From Gonatopus flavifemur (taxonomy: Eukaryota; Arthropoda; Insecta; Hymenoptera; Dryinidae): DNA of 64,000 nt. Made by a program: the position numbers and the translations under genes. The notes under the pieces were generated by a model, which saw only the letters and a program-made list of their open reading frames with translations, made no database searches and was not told the origin of the DNA. This document shows, piece by piece, positions 55,864-64,000 of the stretch (the first letter of the stretch is position 1; the number at the start of each line of letters is the position of its first letter). The DNA lies in contig JAFFJZ010000010.1 of NCBI GenBank assembly GCA_018340375.1, forward strand, positions 14,074,001 to 14,138,000, given 5' to 3'.

Positions 55864-58800
55864 GTGAGTATTCTTACTTGAGGGATGCCATACACGGAAA
55901 AAAGAAAACAGCAATGGTTACTGTGAATCATAAAAATACATTGAAACTCAAATTCATTCTATGCAGTACTGCGTTTTTCAGTCCTCATTACTGTCCAGTC
56001 AGCGTTGACGCATTTCATTACAATACCCATCACTGTGATCGCGCTAATCCTCATTATCCAAGCGTGTTTTCATTTGTTTTTCAACCGATCGCTGTCATTC
56101 ACAGTCACCAGTAGTGTTTTCTTTTTTCCGTGTAGGTTCCAGAAGCCAATTGAAGCATATTTTTTTCCATTTTCTCTTTGTAAATATTATAAATGAATTC
56201 TTTATTCAAATTTGCATGTATCTAAATAAATATCATTTGAGTCATATTGTGGTATATTTTCAAGTACAAATTCAAACAATTCAGATTTGATTTTTGGATA
56301 AACAGAAAAAAGTATCTCTTTGGAGCTGAGGAATTGTTGTTTAAATAGGTCCAAATAAATATTTCTGCAACAAAAATACTACTGTGTCCAAAAAGTAAGG
56401 TGACATTTGAATTCAAACTCCGCGCGCAAATGTATTTGAGGAAGTGCTCCTATTTTTAGGTTGACAGCACTGTCTTTGATATCCGTGCCAAGGGTCACAT
56501 CTGAATATCCATTAATCTTAGAGATACGCTTCGTTTTGTAAGCTGCTCAAATTGAATTTTCCGATTTTTATAATTTCTGCATTTTTTGAGCAAAGAATTT
56601 GCATTGAATTTTGTTTGCGGAATGAATTTTCTGCTGCTGATTTATTGAGGACGGTGCAGGAAGCCTTTGGTGATGAGGCTATGTTGAGGACAAATGTTTA
56701 CGAGTGGTGTAAAGAGTTCCAAGAAGGTCGAGAACGTGTCGAAGACGAAGAGCGTCCCGGTTGACCATCAACCTCAACTGACGAAGCTCACTTCCAAAAT
56801 ATTAAAGATTTGGTGCTTATAAATCGTTGATTGATGATCAAAGATCTTGCTGATGATGGCATTTCAAACGGATCAGTCAATACCATTTTAAACTCTTGGT
56901 TTTCGCAACACGACAATGCACCGTCTCACACCGCATTGATTCTTCGTGACCAATTCGCAAAAGCTCCACCCATACATAATAGTTCTACAACCACTTGATT
57001 TGGCACCGGGCGACCTGTGGCTATTCAACAAACTCAAAAGACCGCTTCGGGGACACCGAAGAGTCATGAGATGGAAAAGAAAGTTGAAGGCCATCCCGGA
57101 AATCGACTCTAACGATTGTTCCGAAGATTGGAAAAGCCGTTGGCATAAATGCATTGTATCCCGGAGGAACTACTTTGAAAGCGATGAACTTGATTTTGGA
57201 TAATAAGTAAAGATTTTTCAAAACAAAATGCTATATCATCTTACTTTTTGAACACAGTAGTAAATGTTTTTTTGATACAAATACATTGTTTTTTAAAGAA
57301 TCAAATAATACATCTTATTTTTTGAATGAACAAAATATTTATTTATCTCAAAGACATATATGTTTGGACCTATTCAAATACCAATTTCTTTGATTCGAAG
57401 AAATACTTTTTTCTGTGTACTCTTGGAAAAAGAAGTGCACACAATAACTCACGACAGCTCAATTTGGATTTGAAAAATGTCAATAGATGATTAATCGAAC
57501 GAATTTGGTGGAAAAATTCAATTTCAATGTTTGGCAAAAAAATCAAATTTTCCGTAAATTTCCGTCATTCACCCTCTTATGAGATCACTTGGGACTGATT
57601 AAATAAAAAATCCTCCGATTAGTCCCTACCCTGATAGAAATGACCTTTGGAAACGGACAATACTTCTATCCGAATCTAACAGAATCAATATGTTAGATTC
57701 GAAAAGAGGTTTTGTCCGTTTCTAACGGCCATTTTTATCAGGGTAGTCAATCCTACCCGAAAGAAGTACGCGAAATTTCAATGATATCGGTATAATATCT
57801 CTTATAAAAAAAAAGTATCAAACACTATTTTTGCGGAAAGTATTTGGGCCGATACGTTGTTTTTTATGAGGGGTAATTTTGAAATATCATGTTCACCGTC
57901 TTCAAAAATATGATTTTGCGAAAAACGCATTTAGAATTTCGAGTATGCATAAGACGGTGAAGCACTGAGAAAAGAATTTAGTTATAGTTACCAACATTTG
58001 ATAATACCCGTGTGGAAATTTTTCCGGGCGTCCTGTGTTGGATATAGGCCCTGTATGAGCTTATATTAGGTCTCCAAACTTGCGATGTTCTAGCTTTAGT
58101 CACTATGGGGCCTAGTCGGGTTGCTGATATTCAGCCTGATTTTCTAACTCAGAGACACCCATATAAGACCCATATGGGGCTCAGCTGCATTACCAATATT
58201 TTCCCTTGTTCAGAAAATCTGGGCACACCAACTACAGCCTGCATAGGGCCTTGCCAGGCTTCCCGTATTCTCCCAAAGATCCAAATTTAAGCATAATTGT
58301 ATACAACCCACGTAGAGCCAAGCTGCATTACCAACCTATCTCCCTGTTTTGAAAATCTGAATGCACCCAACTACAGCCTGCATAGAGCCTTGTCCTCATA
58401 TTGATTCTTTTTTCAAATATAAACCTACGTTAAAAACCCTGTTCAAAAAATCCCATCATAGATGTCCAAATACCGCTATAGAATCCCATATATCCTCAAA
58501 AGATTTTATCAGGTTCAATACACTGAGAACCCAATTTCTTAGACTGAAAGAAACTTTTCTTTGCCCTCATTCTAATAAATCTTTTTTTCAATGGGAAAAA
58601 GTTTTCATCAGATTGAAACGAAAAATATCATTCTTCTTGAATTCGAAGAATGTCATTTTAATGCAATGCCAAATTTTGCCATTAAAATTAATTGTTTTTT
58701 CCATTGGAAGCAAGATTGATCAGAACCGATACAGAAGACCCCGATAATGTAAACACAGCCAATAATCGGCCCATGTATGGCTACCATTAAATGGCCAGCA

Positions 58801-61800
58801 ATGGATTCACATCATTGGCACAAATGTGGCTCACCACTGGCTGATAAGAAAGGCCAGCAATGAAAACAGCCGATAATCAGCCGATGTACGGCTATGGTAA
58901 ACGGCCAACTATTGATTCCCCGTTACTGGCTGAAATATGGTCTGTTACTAAGTGAAATGGATTTCAAAGTTGAATGTATTGTATTCGTAATCACCCGTGA
59001 AAAAAAGTTTGTTTTGGCTTCATTTCTATTACGCTGAATGAATAATTCACATCCATCAAATACGTTTCACATGATTCAAACGAATTCTTATTTATATAGA
59101 TAATCAATTACTTTCTCATGTGAATAACAAAAAATTTGGAGAAATAAGCAACTGAATTCCACTGATTTATCGAGAGTGTTTTTGACTCGTATAATTTTAC
59201 ATTTGAGATTGTGGAAATATCGGGCATGCAAATCTATTGAGAAAACAAAACATCCATTTCTAATCTTGTGAAAACTGGAATGACAAATTTCCCTAAAACA
59301 AAAACAAAAAAGTGTTTTGGGTTACATTTAACCACTCATTTGAAGTAATACTGAACCGATGATTCTGGAAGGCAGTCATATCACCATTGGATACCATTAT
59401 TATTATGCCCCAGTAATCTGCCATTGATGGCTGATATTCGAACATTATCCCGAAATTTCTGGCCATAAATCGGGATCATTTAGTCCCATTACTGGGCCAA
59501 TCAATAATTTTATACATGGCCCATTATTCATTGCCATTACTGGACCCACGTTATCATCCAGCAGTTGACCATTGATGAGCCAATACTGGGCGCCATTAAC
59601 GGGCGAAAAACACCGTTTGTGGTCCAGTAACATGCCATTATTGGGCCAATTGATGAACCCTGTATGGGAATGAGGGCAAAGAAATTTTCAAGTTTAAGAA
59701 ATCGGGTCTGAGTGTAGTGGAATTTGGACACTTTGATCAAATTTTAATGAAACGTATAAATTTCTATGATAGTTTGTCTAGTGGGAACAAATTTACTCAC
59801 ATAATCTTGGCGATCTCCTTATGTGCCTGTTTCACTAATTATAACACTGATGTGTGGCAGTATACATTACATGCAGTGTGGATACACGTACAGCAGTATA
59901 TAAAAACCTGTTTCTTCAACAAAAAGTGTTAAAATGCAGAGGGATCGATTTTTTGGGATATATGCACGCAAAAAAATATTTCATCCATGAATAATGTGTG
60001 CACATTATCGGTGAACAATGTCAAAAAATCGAAAAAATAACACCATATGGTTAATTGCAAGACATAATAAATTGAAATCGGCCCATTCCAGGCTCTGTCC
60101 GAGCTCAAGTCGAAGTGGTCTGGGTACAGATAGGGCCTTGGATAGCCCAATTTTTAATCGAGGAAGTTTCCATCTGGGATTCTGTCCTTGCAATATTCAT
60201 TCGATTTAGTAATATCCGCAACTATTTATTATCCTTTTAAAGGTCCTAGTTTCAGCCTCTGCATTACCTTCATCATGGGTGTCCTACATAGGCTCAAGTT
60301 GGAAATACTATGCAAGCCCCGAAGAAGAGTGCATGACAATCCTGTCCAGGCCCGTGAAGGGTAACCAAAACGGGGCCTGAAATAAAATAAGGACGCCTAG
60401 TTTGGCCCAAACTGCTGCCAAGAATTAATTTTCACACGGGTAGTTACCAAATCTCATAGTTGGATATGGCGAAATAAACATTCAGTTATAATTACTGACA
60501 TACAGATTCATAACTGAGGCCTTTGGTTATAGTTAGCAAACTTTACCCTAAGAGAACATGAAGGTTAGAGGAACGTTCAATAGAGGTCTATCCCACACAG
60601 AACAAAAAGTTCTCTCAACATTTTGAAAACATCCACTTGGTTCTGCGTGTTTTGGTCTCCGGGAAGTAGGTTCTCCAAACGTTTAGAGTACCTGCATTTT
60701 GGGTACCCCTGAATATGTTTTCAATACATTCATTTCATCCGCTACGGGCCGTTCTCATAATGTTTTCCCAGCGTACTTCCATGAAAATTAACCTCAGAAA
60801 CATGTGTGCAGCTTCGCACAACGTTCTGAAAATCTGTATTGAACACGTTCCTAGAACGTCACACGGTGCACATGAATAGAAGTAGCCGGGACATTTGCGC
60901 GTACCTGCGACATACATGTGACGTTCTTAGAACATCCTGAGCCGTTATTTGCACGTTCTCTGTATAATCAAGCACGTTATCTGAACGTTCAACAGACCTC
61001 GCGGTGCTGTATGGGATCCAACGTCCGGACATTTGAAGGTCCATTTGACATTCCATGAACGTGAATTTACGCACAATGGACGTACATTCAATCTAGAAGG
61101 TGTGTGTTCTCTTCGGGTAGTTTATTATCATCAAATCCTGGCAATAGCCACCAAATCTTGGTAACAATAAACCAATCACATATTTGAGGTGACCAAAACA
61201 ATTGTATAACTATAATACAACTACATTCATGTTTCAGTGAGAAAACGGCAATTTCAAGTGTCTCTGTCTGTCTGTCCCTCTCTCCCTCTCTCATTCACTC
61301 CGACGGACTTGAAACTTTCGGAAAATATTCTAAAAATATTAAACTATCAAATAAAATGATCAAAGAAAAGGAGAATCGTTTGTTTTTGAAATTTTGCAAC
61401 TTATGTAACTCCTCAAGTGAACGTCCGTCAGGGTGTGATAAAGATCAGCCCACGCAGTATCACAGTTTCAGGAGAATTTATGAAGAACTCTCAATGAACT
61501 GATTGTGTTCTTTATGAATTCTTCATGAATTCCTTTGGGACGGTGGTGCTGTCCCAAGCAGCACCAGAATATACTATGAACGTTCTTCGAATATTCGAAA
61601 TACGTTCTTTTCACATTCCAATGAGACCGTTTCATAGCCCGAAGAGAATATGAAGGTTCAGTGAACATGCAGATTAGATCTGTATAGATCGGACCGAAGG
61701 TTCATGAGAGCTAACTTTTAGATTCACAACCGTTTGACAAAGATTCTGCGAACATTGAAATGTCCACCTCGAAATGCTTTCAGGAAACATAGATGGAAAG

Positions 61801-63871
61801 TTCATTGAAGGTTCATCGAAGGGTTGAAGAAGCTTCACAAGAATATCTATACTTATATTAATTTATATTCATTCATGTTTATTAATTAATTGATTATTCA
61901 TATGAATTGATAAAAATTAATATAATTACAGATATTTTTATGAAGCTTCATCAAACCTTCGATGAACCTTCAATGAACGTTCCACTATGTTTCCTGAAAG
62001 TATTTCGAGACGGACATTTCAACGTTCATAGAACCTTCATCAAACCTTTGTGAATCTAAACATTAGCTACACAGATCTAATCTGAACGTTCATTAGAGCT
62101 TCATGTTCCCTTCGGCAGGTGCTATGCATATTGATCGAATGTATGTAATCGAATGTACGATGGTACGTCAATCGAACGTCGATTGAATGAATATCGTATA
62201 TTCCGAATGTACGATGTACGTTCTAAGTTTATTTGATATAGTCCCATGTGGAAATAGCCAGAGTTGACAAATGGCGCGGTACTGGCGAGGTTGTATTTGC
62301 CAAAGTTCGGCAAAAAAAACTGCGCCTGTTCAGAATCATTACCGTTTTTCAACTGTCGCCGAACATTCGCAAGATTTCTGACGGTATTAGCTCGCGTGGA
62401 CAGACGGTATAGGGTCAGTATCGAATGAATACTGTCTGGACAATACCCAGGATGTAGAGAAACGGTATCGCGCCAGTATTCAGCGAGAGTCGGCGGTATT
62501 ATCATTCCATATGTACAACAAACGGCAATGTGCCAGTAATGATATGACTCTGGCTGACTACTAAATCGATAGTCGATTGATGTTGAAATTATGATCTTGA
62601 CAACTCGGCCGTTGTGGTCAGCAGGAGTCGCGCCAGCATTGAGCCAGAGTTGGTATTTTGATTCAATATGTTCGATAGACGACATGGTGCCAGTATTGGT
62701 GGAACTCTGGTTGACGACGGAATCGGTAGTCGATTGACATTAAAATCACGATCTTGGCAACTTGATTTTTGTAGTGAGCCGGAGTCGCGCCAGTATCAAG
62801 ACAGAGTTGGTATGATCATTCAATACGTTCGGTAGAGAACAATGAGCCAGTACTGATGGAATCTTGTTTCACTACGGAGTCTATGGTAAATTGTGTGACT
62901 TCAAGGGAATTAGTACAATAAATGGGAATTTAAGTGGTCCGTTGTCAACTCGGAGATCAGCTGATGTGATAGAGACTCTGTTCCTCATTCGCAGGTCCCG
63001 GGTTCAATCCTTGCCCAGTGAACTTTCATGAAACCGCTTCCAAAGCGTCTTTCTCAGATCACGGTGATGAGGAAAATAGATTCACAACGTTTTGAAAGTT
63101 CAAATTCAATGTATTTTTTTGTTACTTGAAACATAACTCCGGGGATCTCTAATTACCAGCACTGTGCCAGTACTGGGTCGGGTCTGAATTCCTACATACG
63201 ATGTATCATTTTGACTCTCTACCAATTTTCATCCAGGTATGGCAGAACAATTGGTTCTGTTGTCATGTCAGAGTTCCGCCATAGTCGGCTCACATTAAAA
63301 ATCGGTACAGACGCTGTTGTAAATGTTCTACTGGCCCTTATATAAAAGATGTTATCATTTTGACTACTTGCCAGTACCGTCGATTCAACTGGCCCTGTAC
63401 TGGTAAGTTTGGATTTGCCAGTACTGGCAACTCTGGCACCAGTACTGAGCCAGTAGCGGCCCGTGTTTCCATTTCCACATGGGGTCTCATTCGAACATCC
63501 TATGAACGTTCATTAAATGTTATTCGTATCTCACTCGTACCTTCTACGAACGTTTCTATTTCGTATATACTTTGGAATTCTGTTGCTGCTTTGGGTGTGG
63601 GATATGAAAATAAAAATTCTGCACATGTGCATGTAAATATATTTATTGACATTGAATTCCAGATTGTCGTTTCATGAACGGGGAGGAAAGGCACGCTTGC
63701 TTCTTGTACTTCACATCAGGAGCTTCCAGACAGACATATCCAGAGGTCATGCGAATTGTGTCGCATTACCTTCCAAATATATTTAACTCAATAAGAGATT
63801 TATGTAATCATCTTGGGTTAGGTATCATGTGTGATAAGGTCCTACCCAGCAAACCAGCAAAGGTGTGGTGA
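55761..63871 (+). CDS. Putative small secreted protein, two exons, no recognised family
   Basis: Exon 1 (55761-55863) starts at ATG and encodes a clear signal peptide: MHQFSG, then a hydrophobic core LMLFVCLMIGIMGV, with likely cleavage after VYA. QWDFRNLRGMQ follows, then a consensus donor G|GTGAGT. Exon 2 starts at 63663 after TTGAATTCCAG, in the matching phase (G+AT makes Asp). It reads CRFMNGEERHACFLYFTSG and on to GIMCDKVLPSKPAK, then VW-stop at 63869-63871. The unspliced product is 103 aa, about 81 after cleavage, with four cysteines (36, 47, 82, 91), enough for two disulfides. Alternatively exon 2 splices on via GTGAGG at 63868 and the gene leaves the window. I do not recognise the family. 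The 7.8 kb intron is almost all transposable elements. Confidence 0.45.
56382..57257 (+). mobile_element. Internally deleted mariner of a second subfamily (876 bp)
   Basis: Ends CTGTGTCCAAAAAGTAAGGT and TCTTACTTTTTGAACACAG with TA on both sides (56380-56381, 57258-57259). Unrelated at the ends to the other mariners here. Confidence 0.88.
56600..57203 (+). pseudogene. Mariner-family transposase remnant
   Basis: IEFCLRNEFSAADLLRTVQE, VYEWCKEFQEGRERVEDEER and ISNGSVNTIL form the HTH region with stops. The centre is deleted; then QHDNAPSHTALIL, DLWLFNKLKRPLRG and a C-terminal FGSDELDFG-like tail follow in shifting frames. Not functional. Confidence 0.8.
57629..57743. mobile_element. CCCTGATAGAAATG hairpin, 115 bp, TA duplication
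   Basis: CCCTGATAGAAATGACC and GGCCATTTTTATCAGGG; TA on both sides (57627-57628, 57744-57745). Inner arms AACGGACAA / TTGTCCGTT and TTAGATTCG. Confidence 0.8.
58008..60440. mobile_element. CCCGTGTGGAAAT element, 2.4 kb, TA duplication
   Basis: Ends CCCGTGTGGAAATTTTTCC and ATTAATTTTCACACGGG. TA on both sides (58006-58007, 60441-60442). The outer part has ATAGGGCCTTG / TAGGCTCAAG words. It contains the nested element at 58521-59714. No transposase frame. Confidence 0.7.
58521..59714. repeat. CACTGAGAACCCAATTTCTT element with GGCCAGTAATGGC words
   Basis: CACTGAGAACCCAATTTCTT at the left and TAAGAAATCGGGTCTGAGTG at the right. Inside, 58755-58935 and 59370-59660 repeat CCAGCAATGG, GGCCCATTATTCATTGCC and similar words. 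Nested in 58008-60440; a short relative is at 43201-43484. Confidence 0.6.
60546..61117. mobile_element. CCCTAAGAGAACATG element, TA duplication, with nested insertion
   Basis: CCCTAAGAGAACATGAAGG to TGTGTTCTCTTCGGG; TA on both sides (60544-60545, 61118-61119). Interrupted at 60592-61015. The uninterrupted relative at 42966-43110 gives the empty site. Confidence 0.75.
60592..61015. mobile_element. CCCACACAGAAC / GTGCTGTATGGG element, 424 bp, AT duplication
   Basis: Sister of 11345-11770 and 25518-25935. AT on both sides (60590-60591, 61016-61017), within GGTCTAT|..|ATCCAACGTCCGG; the relative at 42966 reads GGTCTATTGAACATCCG. Confidence 0.8.
61118..61552. other. Spacer with a TCTC-rich tract and hairpin remnants
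   Basis: TCTGTCTGTCTGTCCCTCTC near 61261 is a short simple repeat. AATTTATGAAGAACTC / GAATTCTTCATGAATTCC words near 61475-61540 lead to GGTGGTGCTGTCCC, a possible right end of another CAGCAC element. Confidence 0.4.
61638..62116. mobile_element. CCCGAAG palindromic element, 479 bp, AG duplication
   Basis: CCCGAAGAGAATATGAAGG to TTCATGTTCCCTTCGGC. AG on both sides; the empty site at about 44598-44612 reads TTTCATAGGTGCTAT. Confidence 0.8.
62243..63483. mobile_element. CCCATGTGGAAATAG element, 1241 bp, GT duplication
   Basis: CCCATGTGGAAATAGCCAGA to CATTTCCACATGGG. GT on both sides; the empty site at 44736-44750 reads ACAGTCTCATTCG. The interior has about 161-bp tandem units (TAGTCGATTGATGTTGAAAT at about 62571, TAGTCGATTGACATTAAAAT at about 62732) and many GCCAGTA / TACTGGC words. 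The 187-codon frame at 62122-62685 is a by-product. Confidence 0.8.
62955..63022 (+). repeat. tRNA-like Pol III module, second copy
   Basis: GATCAGCTGATGTGATAGAG and GGGTTCAATCCTTGCCC; about 85% like 48345-48412, while the flanks differ. Confidence 0.45.
63663..63871 (+). CDS. Cysteine-bearing exon of the secreted-protein gene
   Basis: Open frame from the acceptor at 63662 to TGA at 63869-63871, with balanced codon use and a helix-like stretch (PEVMRIVSHYLPNIFNSIRDL). The donor candidates are AAG|GTGTGG at 63863 (poor) and TG|GTGAGG at 63868 (better). Which is used, if either, cannot be told here. Confidence 0.45.
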
Positions 63872-64000
63872 GGTGGATAAAAGGTAGACGTGGATACAAG
63901 GTGGAAGAACGGAGAAGCGACGTAGAGGCGATGAAGAAATGTCCGGCGATCGGTGGTTCTGCTGTACGGCACATAAAAATTATCTGAGACATAAAATGTA
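63872..64000 (+). other. 3' UTR or next intron of the secreted-protein gene
   Basis: No polyadenylation signal seen before the window ends, so the gene's end is unresolved. Confidence 0.3.

Larger units (their letters stand above)
56301..57418. mobile_element. ACAGAAAAAAGTAT MITE split by a mariner
   Basis: ACAGAAAAAAGTATCTCTTT and AAATAGGTCCAAATAAATAT at the left pair with the right end (TTGGACCTATTCAAAT, AATACTTTTTTCTGTGT). The mariner at 56382-57257 sits between them. Confidence 0.65.
61553..63595. mobile_element. CCCAAGCAGCACC element with two nested insertions
   Basis: CCCAAGCAGCACCAGAATAT at the left and TTCTGTTGCTGCTTTGGG at the right. Interrupted at 61638-62116 and 62243-63483. With these removed it matches 44523-44840 along its length. 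Confidence 0.75.

Noticed and set aside
55969..56196. Alternative second exon for the signal-peptide gene (hydrophobic frame after GCGTTTTTCAG)
   Set aside because: The acceptor and phase are acceptable, but the product is a low-complexity hydrophobic string unlike a real domain; the exon at 63663 is far more coding-like.
62122..62685. 187-codon open frame on the minus strand
   Set aside because: It runs through the end of one repeat and into the tandem units of another, has no recognisable domain and no splice context, and its sequence reflects the GCCAGTA words.

Overview
This is a gene-poor, AT-rich stretch of an insect nuclear genome. GT-AG introns, mariner and APE-type LINE remnants, and a cyclophilin E protein of arthropod type all point that way. 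Hymenoptera is my best guess, from the look of the proteins and the palindromic repeats; nothing in the window proves it. I see no prokaryotic, viral, CRISPR or rRNA features.

Three host genes can be supported. (1) A complete four-exon cyclophilin E / PPIE (Cyp33) gene lies on the minus strand at 20563-14416. It encodes an RRM plus a cyclophilin PPIase domain, 293 aa, with every splice site and phase resolved. (2) A minus-strand gene I reconstruct from three exons (10586-10481, 10395-10199, 712-494) would encode 173 aa with a DUF4485-like domain (the N-terminal domain of CEP112). Its 9.5 kb second intron is filled with repeats. (3) A plus-strand gene at 55761-63871 encodes a small secreted protein I do not recognise. 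Its signal-peptide exon and cysteine-bearing exon are phase-matched across a 7.8 kb repeat-filled intron.

Nearly everything else is repeats. 1-7600: DUF4485 last exon, AAGATATCTT-word repeats, and a CCCTGG-ended element with a 215-bp tandem array. 7609-9932: a 2.3 kb CCC...GGG element packed with hairpins. 10.7-13.7 kb: nested palindromes and a hAT MITE. 14.4-20.6 kb: PPIE with hairpins in its introns. 20.9-25.9 kb: stacked palindromes, including MULE-like and hAT-like MITEs. 26.4-28.4 kb: a degraded LINE interrupted by a MITE. 28.7-30.6 kb: two 503-bp palindromic elements. 30.6-37 kb: mostly unique AT-rich DNA with a GC-richer island near 31.9-32.5 kb and a mariner fragment. 37.4-39.5 kb: long perfect palindromes. 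39.97-41.2 and 51.5-52.7 kb: two related dead mariners. 42-50 kb: more palindromes and a tandem-repeat element. 50.5-63.6 kb: nested element stacks.

The most striking pattern is a large set of non-autonomous, mostly palindromic elements, 68 bp to 2.4 kb. They begin with CCC, end with GGG, and are flanked by 2-bp duplications whose sequence varies (AG, TT, TG, AT, AC, TA, AA, CA, GT). At least 19 copies from about ten sequence families fit. Several have an uninterrupted copy of the target elsewhere in the window that confirms the duplication. No transposase for them is present here. All coordinates were read by eye; repeat ends without a named duplication are approximate.
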